Source: Arcicella gelida | GTDB taxonomy: Bacteria; Bacteroidota; Bacteroidia; Cytophagales; Spirosomataceae | Direction of reading: 5' to 3' | Length of the DNA stretch: 64,000 nt | NCBI RefSeq assembly: GCF_034931025.1 | Contig: NZ_JAYGIL010000002.1 | Coordinates: 379,018-443,017 of the forward strand | In this document: positions 8,587 through 16,837 of the stretch, in pieces | Position numbering within the stretch: position 1 is the stretch's first letter | How the letters are laid out: each line of letters starts with the position of its first letter | The notes under the pieces: generated by a model | Told to the model about the DNA's origin: nothing | Databases searched by the model: none | Seen by the model: the letters and a program-made list of their open reading frames with translations, nothing else | Translations under genes and position numbers: made by a program

Positions 8587-9063
8587 TTAGAAAGTATATC
8601 TTACAGACAAGGCAATTTCATCTGCCCAAAAACTACTATAATTAATGATGTTAATTGCTGGTTTCCAGTCTAAACTGACAGCCAAAGGAATCGTTCTAGC
8701 ATAAGCTTCTAGCCCTAAAATACCATCCAAACCTAATACTGTCGTTTGGTCTCTGTCTAAAAAGCCTGGGCGTTTATCTCCCCAAACATACACGTGACCA
8801 CCACCACCAATGAACCAGTTGAAATCTCTGGAATTAAAAGCCCTACCGTGTACTTCATAAAGTCCTGTTAAGCCAAAACCGTCATAGCGGAATGAACCAA
8901 TCAATTCTACAGCATCTTTGTTATTCACAAAGGTTTTGAATGTAATACCATTGGTATTACCCAAACGAATACCTAAAGCTGACTTGTACTGCCCTTGAGC
9001 TTTTACCGAAGTACTTACACCCAATAAAACGAGTATAAAAGCACTGAATAAGAGTTTTTTCAT
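8587..9063 (-). CDS. Small outer-membrane beta-barrel protein
   Basis: 158 residues: a clear signal peptide (cleavage after VKAQ, about residue 23), then amphipathic alternation with many Gly and aromatic residues and a C-terminal aromatic ending (RYTF), as expected for a barrel inserted by BamA. It resembles the small 8-stranded opacity/OmpW-like proteins annotated as hypothetical in Cytophagales. The ligand or role is unknown. Single gene, convergent with the Hsp20-like gene. Confidence 0.78.
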   Translation of the reverse strand: MKKLLFSAFILVLLGVSTSVKAQGQYKSALGIRLGNTNGITFKTFVNNKDAVELIGSFRYDGFGLTGLYEVHGRAFNSRDFNWFIGGGGHVYVWGDKRPGFLDRDQTTVLGLDGILGLEAYARTIPLAVSLDWKPAINIINYSSFWADEIALSVRYTF

Positions 9064-9290
9064 GTTAATGTTGTTAATAATTTAATCAAAACTCATCGTT
9101 AAATAATTATACCAAAGAGAATAGTTCTATTTTGTAGAAAATAATCCTCAATAAATCAATCCACAAAGAGAAATTCTAAAAGATTTTTGTCAAAATTGAG
9201 TAAAAATCTATCCTTACAATACTCTACAAGTAAAAACTAGAAAATACTTATCTTTCAGCCATAATCGAATTCATCCTAAATCTCATTATT

Positions 9291-10436
9291 ATGAATATTA
9301 AAACTAAACTTTTATTGGTACTTTTTGTACTCTTTCAAAGCATTACTTTTGCTTCTGTAAAATCAAAACTTCCCCCTTCAAAAGAATTTTATTTATTAGT
9401 AGGCACTTATACTTCTGGAAAAAGTGAAGGAATTTATGTCTATAAATTCAATAGTGAAACTGGTAATTTCCAAGCAATTAGTATTGCTAAAAATCTAAAA
9501 AACCCAGCTTTTTTAGCGATTTCGCCTAATCAAAAATATGTTTATTCTGTTGGTGAATTCAATAATGGCGGTGCAGTCTATGCTTTTGAGTTCGATAAAA
9601 CAAAAGGGGAATTAACGCAATTGAGTACACAATCTGCCAATGGCTCTGGCCCTTGCCATGTAGAGGTTGATAAAACTGGAAAATGGGTAATTGTGGGGAA
9701 TTATGGGGCTGGAAGCCTAAGTGTTTTGCCTGTAGAAAGCAATGGAGGAGTTGCAGCAGCGATTCAAACCATCCAACACGAAGGAAAAAGTATTGATTTA
9801 AACCGACAAGATAAACCACATGTGCATTCAATTAACATCGCTCCAAACAATTTGGATGTATTTGTACCTGATTTAGGAATTGATAAAATCGTTACTTATC
9901 AATTAGATACAAAAACTGGAAAATTGAATGCGGGAAATCCAGCTTTCACCAAAGTAAAAGATGGTACAGGGCCAAGACATTTCACTTTTCATCCTAACAA
10001 AAAGTTTGCTTATGTTATTCAGGAATTAAGTGGAGAAATTACGGGCTTTCATTATAAAAAAGGTTCCCTTGAAGCTTTTCAAACAATTAGTACTTTGCCC
10101 GCAGATTATACAGGTGGAAAATCTTGTGCAGATATTCATATTTCGCCAGATGGTAAATTTTTGTATGGCTCAAACAGAATTCATGATAGTATTGCGATTT
10201 ACGCAATCAATCAAAAAACTGGTGAGCTTACTTATATTACCAATCAATCGGTATTAGGGAAAAAACCAAGAAATTTCATGATTGACCCTACTGGAAAATT
10301 TGTTTTAGTAGCCAATCAAGATAGTGATAATATTACCATTTTTGAACGTGACCCTATTAAAGGCACTTTGACTGCCACGGGAAAAGAAATTTCGGTTCCA
10401 AGTCCTGTTTGTTTAAAAATGTTGGATGTGAAGTAA
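9291..10436 (+). CDS. Lactonase family protein (6-phosphogluconolactonase-like beta-propeller)
   Basis: 381 residues with a signal peptide (about residues 1-22) and a seven-bladed propeller of the YbhE/Pgl type. Repeated blade motifs are visible: NPAFLAISPNQKYVYSVGE, GPRHFTFHPNKKFAYVIQEL and KPRNFMIDPTGKFVLVANQ. The His-rich stretch KPHVHSINIAP is typical of the family. Cytoplasmic relatives hydrolyse 6-phosphogluconolactone. This copy is exported, so a different periplasmic lactone or a binding role is likely (inference). Followed by a strong terminator. Confidence 0.88.
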   Translation: MNIKTKLLLVLFVLFQSITFASVKSKLPPSKEFYLLVGTYTSGKSEGIYVYKFNSETGNFQAISIAKNLKNPAFLAISPNQKYVYSVGEFNNGGAVYAFEFDKTKGELTQLSTQSANGSGPCHVEVDKTGKWVIVGNYGAGSLSVLPVESNGGVAAAIQTIQHEGKSIDLNRQDKPHVHSINIAPNNLDVFVPDLGIDKIVTYQLDTKTGKLNAGNPAFTKVKDGTGPRHFTFHPNKKFAYVIQELSGEITGFHYKKGSLEAFQTISTLPADYTGGKSCADIHISPDGKFLYGSNRIHDSIAIYAINQKTGELTYITNQSVLGKKPRNFMIDPTGKFVLVANQDSDNITIFERDPIKGTLTATGKEISVPSPVCLKMLDVK

Positions 10437-10455
10437 GCTGATAACAAAATACTTA

Positions 10456-10488
10456 AAAAGGGAATTAGCAAAAGGCTGATTCCCTTTT
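10456..10488 (+). terminator. Intrinsic terminator of the lactonase gene
   Basis: 14-bp arms (AAAAGGGAATTAGC and a partner with one G-T pair) end in a run of T on the plus strand, 20 bp after the stop codon. Confidence 0.85.
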
Positions 10489-10501
10489 TTTATACCAAAA
10501 G

Positions 10502-10580
10502 TATCAAATGACATACTCCAAGTATCTCAATCCATACTAAATACCGCAATTTCCCGCAAAAATTATCAAATGACATACTC
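10502..10580. repeat. Pair of 17-bp direct repeats
   Basis: TATCAAATGACATACTC occurs exactly at 10502-10518 and again at 10564-10580. The 45 bp between contain no gene. The function is unknown; it could be a binding-site pair or a remnant of an interspersed repeat. Confidence 0.7.
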
Positions 10581-10591
10581 TATGATAAACA

Positions 10592-10629
10592 AAAAGCTCT
10601 CTTCAACACATTGGTTAAAGAGAGCTTTT
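10592..10629. terminator. Hairpin between convergent genes
   Basis: The 12-bp arms AAAAGCTCTCTT and AAGAGAGCTTTT enclose 14 nt; T-runs are available in both directions. It probably ends the reverse-strand ftsX/DUF3098 transcript or backs up the lactonase terminator. Confidence 0.6.
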
Positions 10630-10645
10630 AATGAATATAAACTAC

Positions 10646-10710
10646 AAACCTATAAGGATTTTAGTTTAGTAGTCTAATAATTAGAAAATCACATAAATCC
10701 TTATAGGTTT
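10646..10710. repeat. Perfect 16-bp inverted repeat
   Basis: The arms AAACCTATAAGGATTT and AAATCCTTATAGGTTT are separated by 33 nt, 22 bp past the DUF3098 stop (reverse strand). It may act as a terminator for DUF3098, though the loop is long and the tail is not T-rich. It may instead be an interspersed repeat. Confidence 0.7.
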
Positions 10711-10731
10711 AATTAAATAAATACCTTGTAC

Positions 10732-10935
10732 TTATGATTTTTTCAGGATGGCAAAAAATTCAATGGTAAAACCTGCCAAAACAATGATTGGACCAAGTGT
10801 TAAACCTAAAAACCCAAATCCAAATTCTTCTTTATCTAAACTCATGATAAAAAAACCGATAAGAATAATGGCTATTCCTAATAACATTACTAGATAATTT
10901 GTTTTTCCAAAAGGGAGTTTTTCTTTATTAGTCAT
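10732..10935 (-). CDS. DUF3098 small membrane protein
   Basis: 67 residues with two membrane helices (about 12-31 and 41-61) joined by a short acidic loop (SLDKEEFGFG). It matches DUF3098, a Bacteroidota-specific family almost always encoded next to ftsX, as here (47 bp downstream, same strand). A role in division or envelope assembly is inferred from that neighbourhood only. Confidence 0.88.
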   Translation of the reverse strand: MTNKEKLPFGKTNYLVMLLGIAIILIGFFIMSLDKEEFGFGFLGLTLGPIIVLAGFTIEFFAILKKS

Positions 10936-10982
10936 TTTATATTTTTATTTTGAATTTCAAATGAAAGTTAATTGGTAAATAT

Positions 10983-11864
10983 TTAATACAATTCGTCAAG
11001 CGATAATCTTAAATATCTTTCTACTGATTGGAAAGTACTTAATATCCCCATCAATGTTCCGATGATTAAAATGCCTAAAAGTAAATAAATCATTTTATCC
11101 ATTTCTTGTAATAAAACTAATCCTTCCACTTTACGCACGGCTAATTGTTGCAACAAAATCAAGCAAGAACTTGCTACTAAACCGCTTGTCAAGCCTTGTA
11201 AAGCACCTTTTATGATAAATGGTTTACGAATAAAACCGTTGGTCGCTCCTACTAATTGCATACTTCTGATTAAAAACCTTTGAGAATACAATGATAATTT
11301 GATGGTGTTGTTCACTAAAATGATGATAATCAAGAGTAACAACATCACAAAAACAGAAAGTACTAAATAGATTTTTGAAATATTTTTATTGACTTCATCA
11401 ACAAAATTCTCAACATAAGCGACTTCGTGAACACCTGGAATTAATTCTAAAGCGGCTTTGATTTCTTTTAATTTAGCATCGTTAAAATACTCTTGCTTAA
11501 TCTTTACAGCGTATAAATTATGCAGTGGATTATTATCCCCAAGTAATCTTCTATAATCCTCTCCCGATTCTTCGATGAATTGTTTTGCGGCTACTTCTTT
11601 AGAAATAAAATTGATTTGAGGAGAGTTTTCTTTCAACAATACAAACTCTTTTTTAACCAGAATTTTATAAATAGAATCTAGCTTACTCGTTGTCAAATCA
11701 TCATCCAAATACACTTGTAACTCTACATTTTGTTTAACCAATTCTGCAAGTTTACGGGCATTAAGCGTCAACAAACCACACATTCCGATTAAGAAAAGTG
11801 CAATTGTTAAACTAATAACAACCATGACATTTGGAGTACTTCCTAATTTCTTTATTTTAGCCAT
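10983..11864 (-). CDS. ftsX: Cell-division permease-like protein FtsX
   Basis: 293 residues from the ATG at 11864. FtsX pairs with the ATPase FtsE to relay division status to peptidoglycan hydrolases. Topology is canonical: a short cytoplasmic N-terminus, a first helix (SLTIALFLIGMCGLL), an extracytoplasmic domain of about 130 residues, then three helices (about 160-185, 210-235, 262-285). The conserved SMQLVGATNGFIRKPF turn precedes helix 3. A frame five codons longer begins with TTG at 11879, but that TTG lies inside a near-consensus -7 element (TAATCTTTG, 11877-11885), so ATG 11864 is preferred, giving a very short leader. ftsE is not in the window. Confidence 0.93.
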   Translation of the reverse strand: MAKIKKLGSTPNVMVVISLTIALFLIGMCGLLTLNARKLAELVKQNVELQVYLDDDLTTSKLDSIYKILVKKEFVLLKENSPQINFISKEVAAKQFIEESGEDYRRLLGDNNPLHNLYAVKIKQEYFNDAKLKEIKAALELIPGVHEVAYVENFVDEVNKNISKIYLVLSVFVMLLLLIIIILVNNTIKLSLYSQRFLIRSMQLVGATNGFIRKPFIIKGALQGLTSGLVASSCLILLQQLAVRKVEGLVLLQEMDKMIYLLLGILIIGTLMGILSTFQSVERYLRLSLDELY

Positions 11865-11940
11865 AATATCTTGAGGCAAAGATTACAAACAAATTTACGA
11901 TTTTTATATCGCAATGAAAGGCAATTAACGCTTTTTAACA

Positions 11941-11971
11941 AAAAGCCATCTGAGGTTTTCAGATGGCTTTT
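11941..11971 (-). terminator. Intrinsic terminator of the DUF151 gene
   Basis: The 13-bp arms AAAAGCCATCTGA and TCAGATGGCTTTT enclose five bases, followed on the reverse strand by TTTTTGTT. It lies 14 bp past the stop codon. Confidence 0.85.
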
Positions 11972-11984
11972 ACTGGAATCATAC

Positions 11985-12575
11985 TTAATTTCTTTTATCT
12001 AATTCATCACGAATTTTGGCAGCCTTTTCATATTCTTCATTTGCCAAGGCTTCTTGCAACATTTTATTCAATTGTTCGATTGGATTTTCCTTCAAAATCT
12101 CCCCAAAAGTCTTTTTCGGCTTAATTTCTGGTTCAATATCATCAATTAGTGGATCTTTCGAACTTTCGTTGGTTGAGATACCTGCTTCTGATAATACATT
12201 TTCAAAAGTATAAATTGGCACATTGAAACGAAGTGCGATAGCAATTGCGTCTGATGGACGAGCATCAATATAAGTATCTTTGATGCCATCCGTACAATGA
12301 ATTCTTGCAAAAAAGACCCCTTCTTTTATATCGGTAATTGAAATTTCACTGACAGAGTAATGAAAAGTTCGAGCAAAAGATTTGAATAAATCATGGGTCA
12401 TTGGGCGATTAGGCTCAATCTTCTCAATTTCGATAGCAATTGCCTGTGCTTCAAACATACCAATGATAATGGGCAATCTTCGAGGTCCAAACTCTTCTCC
12501 TAATATCAATGCGAACGAACCCGTTTGAGATGAACTAGGCGACAATCCTAATATTTCTAATTTTATTTTTTCCAC
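11985..12575 (-). CDS. Bifunctional nuclease family protein (DUF151) with UVR motif
   Basis: 196 residues. Residues 1 to about 135 are a DUF151 domain (LGEEFGPRRLPIIIGMFEAQ, DARPSDAIAIALRFNVPIY), known from plant BFN proteins with DNase/RNase activity and from many uncharacterised bacterial proteins. The C-terminus (about 165-195, ALANEEYEKAAKIRDELDKR) is a UVR motif as in UvrB/UvrC and McsA. The start is a GTG at 12575. The conserved N-terminus begins directly after it, so there is little alternative. A perfect -7 element sits only 5 bp upstream of that GTG, suggesting a leaderless or nearly leaderless message. Confidence 0.9.
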   Translation of the reverse strand: MEKIKLEILGLSPSSSQTGSFALILGEEFGPRRLPIIIGMFEAQAIAIEIEKIEPNRPMTHDLFKSFARTFHYSVSEISITDIKEGVFFARIHCTDGIKDTYIDARPSDAIAIALRFNVPIYTFENVLSEAGISTNESSKDPLIDDIEPEIKPKKTFGEILKENPIEQLNKMLQEALANEEYEKAAKIRDELDKRN

Positions 12576-12579
12576 TTTA

Positions 12580-12587
12580 CAAATATA
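12580..12587 (-). promoter_or_regulatory. -7 element of the DUF151 gene
   Basis: TATATTTG on the reverse strand fits TAnnTTTG. Its last base is five bases from the GTG start codon, so transcription should begin at or beside the start codon. No clear TTG is seen at -33. Confidence 0.5.
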
Positions 12588-12682
12588 TGCTTTTAATAAT
12601 TGAGGGTTTTGCCATTAGCAGGGAACAAAGATATAAACCCCGATAAATTTAAAAAAGTTTTCTGGATATTCATTCAAAATAA

Positions 12683-12715
12683 AAGACCTGTGAAATTATA
12701 AAAATCACAGGTCTT
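12683..12715 (-). terminator. Intrinsic terminator of the etf operon
   Basis: The 11-bp arms AAGACCTGTGA and TCACAGGTCTT are followed by a T-rich reverse-strand tail, 24 bp past the etfA stop. Confidence 0.85.
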
Positions 12716-12738
12716 CATTAAGAGAAATGGCAATATTA

Positions 12739-13704
12739 TTACTTTGCAGCCAAAACTGCTTTGGTTAATCTTGGTAAAATATCAAAAACGTCTCCTACAA
12801 TTCCATAATCAGCCGCTTTGAAAAAAGGAGCTTCAGGGTCTTTATTAATGACCACAATTACTTTGGATGAATTTACTCCAGCCAAATGTTGAATCGCACC
12901 AGAAATACCAGCTGCTATGTATAAATTTGGAGAAACCTTGATACCCGTTTGTCCAACGTGTTCGTGGTGAGGACGCCAATCTAAATCTGAAACAGGTTTA
13001 GAACAAGCCGTAGCTGCCCCCAAAGCATTGGCTAAATCTTCAACAATTCCCCAATTTTCTGGTCCTTTCAAACCACGACCAGCCGATACTACTAAGTCTG
13101 CTTCTGGTAATGAAATAGTACTTGAAGCTTTGTGCGTAGCAACGAGTTTTACACCAAAATCAGCATCAGATAAAGCTGGTGAGAAAACTTCAACTTTCGC
13201 CAAAGTATCCGTTTCAACGGGGCTTACTGCATTTTTCTTGATAGCAATAATTTTTTTATGACTTTTCATCGAAACACTTGCAAAAGCTTTACCAGTGTAA
13301 ATACTTCTTGTTACAACAAAACCATTTGAAAGATTTGGCAAAGCAGTCACGTTTGAAACGATTGAAGCCTTCAATTTCGCTGCAACTCTGGCTGCCACGG
13401 CATCACCCAAAGATGATTTTGCCAAAATAACAGTGTCGGTGCCATCAGCATTTACAGCCTCAGTTAAAACAGACGCATAAGCTTGAATATTGGAAACTAC
13501 CAAACGAGCATCATTGGCATGAAGTACTTTAGTAGCACCAAAATTTCCAGCTTTGGCAAGTTCAGCTTCTGAGGCATCCCCAATTGCTAAAACTGTAGCA
13601 CTTGTACCTTGCATTTTAGCCAATTCGGCACCATAAAAAACAGCTTCGAGCGAAGATTTTTTTATCGCTCCATTATCTAATTCGGTGAATATTAAAACAG
13701 ACAT
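12739..13704 (-). CDS. etfA: Electron transfer flavoprotein, alpha subunit
   Basis: 321 residues. Forms the FAD-carrying heterodimer with EtfB that takes electrons from acyl-CoA and other dehydrogenases and passes them to ETF:quinone oxidoreductase. The C-terminal FAD domain is intact: VSAGRGLKGPENWGIVEDLA, then CSKPVSDLDW, HHEHVGQTGIKVSPNLYIA, GISGAIQHLAGV and IVVINKDPEAPFF, ending with ADYGIVGDVFDILP. Encoded 122 bp downstream of etfB on the same strand, with an imperfect hairpin of degenerate heptamers between them. No acyl-CoA dehydrogenase gene is in the window. Confidence 0.97.
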   Translation of the reverse strand: MSVLIFTELDNGAIKKSSLEAVFYGAELAKMQGTSATVLAIGDASEAELAKAGNFGATKVLHANDARLVVSNIQAYASVLTEAVNADGTDTVILAKSSLGDAVAARVAAKLKASIVSNVTALPNLSNGFVVTRSIYTGKAFASVSMKSHKKIIAIKKNAVSPVETDTLAKVEVFSPALSDADFGVKLVATHKASSTISLPEADLVVSAGRGLKGPENWGIVEDLANALGAATACSKPVSDLDWRPHHEHVGQTGIKVSPNLYIAAGISGAIQHLAGVNSSKVIVVINKDPEAPFFKAADYGIVGDVFDILPRLTKAVLAAK

Positions 13705-13753
13705 ATTTTTTCAGATTTTTGATGGATTAAGTATAAGTTTTGAATTGTGAATG

Positions 13754-13816
13754 CTGAGTTATGAGTTTAAAACTTTTATCATTTTAGACAAGGACAACTC
13801 CTCACTCATCACTCAG
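13754..13816. repeat. Heptamer-like inverted repeat between etfB and etfA
   Basis: The 13-base arms CTGAGTTATGAGT and ACTCATCACTCAG pair with one mismatch. Both arms are built of degenerate GAGTxxT-type heptamers, like those downstream of groEL. It lies within the etfBA transcript and could lower etfA expression or be an inert repeat. Confidence 0.6.
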
Positions 13817-13826
13817 AAATCATCAC

Positions 13827-14561
13827 TTACAAGACTTTCGCTTCAGTTTTTAACAGCGTAATTAATTCTTCTGCATTTTCAGCAGCAATCATTTTACAAG
13901 CACCTTTTGGAGCAGGAAGTTCGTATTTATCAGTACTTGTCAAACCTTCTCCTACTGGTTCAACTACTTTCAAAGGTTTTGTTCTAGCCGTCATGATACC
14001 TCTCATATTCGGGATTTTCCATTCTGCAATTGGTTCTTGACAACCTAACACTAAAGGCAAACTAGCTTCTAAATCCTCTTTTCCTCCTTCTATTTCACGA
14101 GTAATTTTTGCGGTATTTCCTTCAATATCCAATTTCATCACTGGTGATAATGATGGAATACCAAGCAATTCAGCGACCAATCCATGTACAACACCGCTGT
14201 TGAAATCAATAGATTCACGACCCATCAAAATCAAATCGTACTTTTCTTGGGCAGCAATGTTAGCAATTTGTGTTGCAACGAAATAAGAATCTGTCGCTTC
14301 GCAATTCACACGAATTGCATCATCAGCACCAATTGCCAAACATTTACGGATAACTGGCTCAGCATCTGCTTCGCCAACGTTTAGTACTGTTACTGTTCCG
14401 CCGTGCTGTTCTTTTAATTCTACTGCACGTGAAAGTGCATAATCATCATAAGGACCAGTAATGTAGGTTACGCCCGCTTTATTGAATTTTGTATCTCCGT
14501 CCGTGAACGAAATTTTCGCTGTGGTATCGGGTACGCTGGTTACACAAACTAAAATTTTCAT
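13827..14561 (-). CDS. etfB: Electron transfer flavoprotein, beta subunit
   Basis: 244 residues, AMP-binding partner of EtfA. Seen: the N-terminal KILVCVTSVPDTTAKI, the block RKCLAIGADDAIRV, and the ETF-beta signature region (ILMGRESIDFNSGVV, then LLGIPSLSPV). First gene of the etfBA pair. A long palindrome 123 bp upstream (14684-14711) may be an operator shared with the divergent TPR gene. Confidence 0.97.
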   Translation of the reverse strand: MKILVCVTSVPDTTAKISFTDGDTKFNKAGVTYITGPYDDYALSRAVELKEQHGGTVTVLNVGEADAEPVIRKCLAIGADDAIRVNCEATDSYFVATQIANIAAQEKYDLILMGRESIDFNSGVVHGLVAELLGIPSLSPVMKLDIEGNTAKITREIEGGKEDLEASLPLVLGCQEPIAEWKIPNMRGIMTARTKPLKVVEPVGEGLTSTDKYELPAPKGACKMIAAENAEELITLLKTEAKVL

Positions 14562-14683
14562 CGTATATCGTTTATTTTTGTTAATCTTTTGAGTTTTGTT
14601 TCAAAGAACAGTACATAAATTTAACTTTTTAAGGTTTAATTTGTAGTATTCCTTATTTATTCACAATAATAACGAAAAGTTTT

Positions 14684-14711
14684 AATAATAGTATGCACGC
14701 ATACTATTATT
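14684..14711. promoter_or_regulatory. Perfect 13-bp-arm palindrome, candidate operator
   Basis: The arms AATAATAGTATGC and GCATACTATTATT flank a two-base AC centre. Placed between divergent etfB (start 14561) and a TPR gene (start 14729). Size and symmetry fit a dimeric repressor of the TetR/MarR/GntR kind, and an etf promoter is a natural target for a fatty-acid-responsive regulator (inference). It could also fold as a hairpin. It is 18 bp before the TPR start, so it may act on that gene instead. Confidence 0.5.
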
Positions 14712-14728
14712 TCTAAATATTTTATAAA

Positions 14729-15055
14729 ATGTCATTTAACAGATTAGCTTTACTAAAACAGTTTTTGGAAGAAGAGCCAGAAAACCCTTTTAATCATTAC
14801 GCTTTAGCAACAGAATTATTAAAAAGCGATGCCGAAGAAGCCAGTAAAATCTACTTGTATTTACTAAAAAACCATGCCGACTACTTACCTACTTATTATC
14901 ATGCAGGTGCTTTATTTTCGGAATTTGGAGAAAATGAGTTGGCAGAAAAAACCTATCAAGATGGCATTACTTTAGCCCAAAAAGTAGGAAATGAAAAAGC
15001 TTTAAAGGAATTAAAAGGTGCTTATCAATTATTCTTGGATGAATTGGATATGTAG
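14729..15055 (+). CDS. Small tetratricopeptide-repeat protein
   Basis: 108 residues covering about two to three TPR helix pairs: ENPFNHYALATELLK, then AEEASKIYLYLLKNHADYLP, then TYYHAGALFSEFGENELAEK. No signal peptide, so cytoplasmic. TPRs mediate protein contacts and the partner is unknown. Homologues of this size are common single genes in Cytophagales (from general knowledge). Divergent from etfB with a palindrome in between. The gene at 15114 follows after 58 bp and may be cotranscribed. Confidence 0.85.
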   Translation: MSFNRLALLKQFLEEEPENPFNHYALATELLKSDAEEASKIYLYLLKNHADYLPTYYHAGALFSEFGENELAEKTYQDGITLAQKVGNEKALKELKGAYQLFLDELDM

Positions 15056-15113
15056 AAATTTTTATGAGTTTTGGTAATAGTTATTCTTCTGTAAATTAAT
15101 CTCAAACTAAACT

Positions 15114-16784
15114 ATGAAAAAAATTAAACCTTTATTTTGGCTTTTGAAAGCTACGATTACAGTTTTTTTATTCTCTGGATTCCAGCTAAATAAAAGTACC
15201 GAAACTCAAGTTCGCAAAGCTGACGTAATTATTTATGGCGGAACTTCTGCTGCCATCATAGCGGCTGTACAAGTAAAAAAAATGGGGAAAAGTGTAATCG
15301 TTGTTTCTCCAGATACACATTTGGGCGGTTTGTCTTCTGGTGGTTTAGGTTTTACTGATACGGGTAACAAAGAAGTAATTGGCGGACTTTCTCGTGAATT
15401 TTATCAAAGACTGTATCAATATTATCAGAACAATAGCACTTGGCAATGGCAGAAAAAAGAAGAATACGGCAATAAAGGGCAAGGAACTCCTGCTATTGAT
15501 GGAACAAATAGAACGATGTGGATTTTTGAACCACATGTGGCAGAACAAGTATTTGAAGATTTTGCCAAAGGAAACAAACTACTTATTTTCCGTAATGAAT
15601 GGCTTGACCGCTCTGAAAAAGGTATTGTAAAAGTATCTGGAAGTATCCAGTCATTTCGTACTTTAAACGGCAATGTTTATCAAGGAAAAATGTTTATTGA
15701 TGCCACTTACGAAGGCGACCTCATGGCGGTGGCAGGCGTTGATTATCATGTGGGACGTGAAGCCAATAGTGTGTATGGCGAGCAATGGAATGGTGTTCAA
15801 CCAGAAATATTTCAACATGGTCATCATTTCAAAGCGAAAATTAGTCCATATAAAATAGCCAATGATTCAACAAGTGGACTCCTGCCTGAAATTTCATCAG
15901 AACCAATTGCTGAATATGGTTCTGGAGATAATAAAATTCAAGCTTATTGTTTCAGAATGTGTTTGAGTAATCATCCAGAAAATAGAATACCTTTTCCAAA
16001 ACCAGAAGGCTATGACCCTGCCCGATATGAATTACTTGCACGAGTTTTTGCCTCTGGCTGGCGTGAAACTTTTGATAAATTTGACCAGATTCCTAATCGT
16101 AAGACAGATACTAATAATCACGGAGCTTTTAGTACAGATTATATTGGCAAAAACTATGATTATCCAGAAGCAAGTTATGAGCGTCGTAAACAAATCATCA
16201 AAGACCATGAATTATATCAAAAAGGTTTGATGTACTTTTTACAAAACGACAAAAGTATTCCTGCGGATGTTCATGAAAAAATGCAAGAATGGGGTTTACC
16301 CAAAGATGAATTCAAAGACAATGGGAATTGGCCACATCAACTCTACATCAGAGAAGCAAGAAGAATGATTGGTGAATTTGTGATGAAAGAGGCTGATGCT
16401 TTAGGCAAAACTCAAGTTCCTAATCCAATCGGAATGGGTTCTTATGCTTTAGATGCCCATAATGCTCAACGGTATATCAAAAAAGATGGCTATGTACAAA
16501 ACGAAGGAGATATAGGAGTACATCCTGATAAGCCGTATTCAATTGCTTATGGCTCTATTTTACCAAAAGAAAAAGAATGTAATAATTTGTTAGTTCCTGT
16601 TTGCGTATCAAGCTCGCATATTGCTTATGGTTCTATCAGGATGGAACCCGTTTTTATGATTTTAGGGCAATCAGCAGCTACGGCAGCAGTACTTTCTATT
16701 AACAACAAAGTGTCGCCTCAGCAACTACCTTACAGTAAATTGAAAGCTGTTTTGTTGAAAGATAAACAAAGGTTAGAACTGTAA
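15114..16784 (+). CDS. Secreted FAD-dependent oxidoreductase (FAD_oxidored / xanthan-lyase-like)
   Basis: 556 residues. An N-terminal hydrophobic segment (about 8-24) looks like an uncleaved anchor or signal peptide. A Rossmann FAD site follows directly (ADVIIYGGTSAAIIAAVQVK, about 37-56), then THLGGLSSGGLGFTDTGN, typical of the PF12831 family often annotated as FAD-dependent oxidoreductase or putative xanthan lyase in Bacteroidota. DATYEGDLMAVAGVDY and REARRMIGEFVM are further family blocks. The C-terminal FAD-contact block is VPVCVSSSHIAYGSIRMEPV. Probably acts on carbohydrate-type substrates in the periplasm; the substrate is unknown. Convergent with the PNP gene across a strong hairpin. 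Confidence 0.87.
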   Translation: MKKIKPLFWLLKATITVFLFSGFQLNKSTETQVRKADVIIYGGTSAAIIAAVQVKKMGKSVIVVSPDTHLGGLSSGGLGFTDTGNKEVIGGLSREFYQRLYQYYQNNSTWQWQKKEEYGNKGQGTPAIDGTNRTMWIFEPHVAEQVFEDFAKGNKLLIFRNEWLDRSEKGIVKVSGSIQSFRTLNGNVYQGKMFIDATYEGDLMAVAGVDYHVGREANSVYGEQWNGVQPEIFQHGHHFKAKISPYKIANDSTSGLLPEISSEPIAEYGSGDNKIQAYCFRMCLSNHPENRIPFPKPEGYDPARYELLARVFASGWRETFDKFDQIPNRKTDTNNHGAFSTDYIGKNYDYPEASYERRKQIIKDHELYQKGLMYFLQNDKSIPADVHEKMQEWGLPKDEFKDNGNWPHQLYIREARRMIGEFVMKEADALGKTQVPNPIGMGSYALDAHNAQRYIKKDGYVQNEGDIGVHPDKPYSIAYGSILPKEKECNNLLVPVCVSSSHIAYGSIRMEPVFMILGQSAATAAVLSINNKVSPQQLPYSKLKAVLLKDKQRLEL

Positions 16785-16832
16785 AAACTGGGTATCCTTT
16801 CATTATAGTTTCTGTAAGGATACCCAGTTTTT
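16783..16832. terminator. Bidirectional terminator
   Basis: The 17-bp perfect arms AAAAACTGGGTATCCTT and AAGGATACCCAGTTTTT enclose 16 nt and have T-runs on both strands. It lies directly between convergent genes; the left arm begins at the stop codon of the FAD oxidoreductase gene. Confidence 0.88.
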
Positions 16833-16837
16833 TAAAA

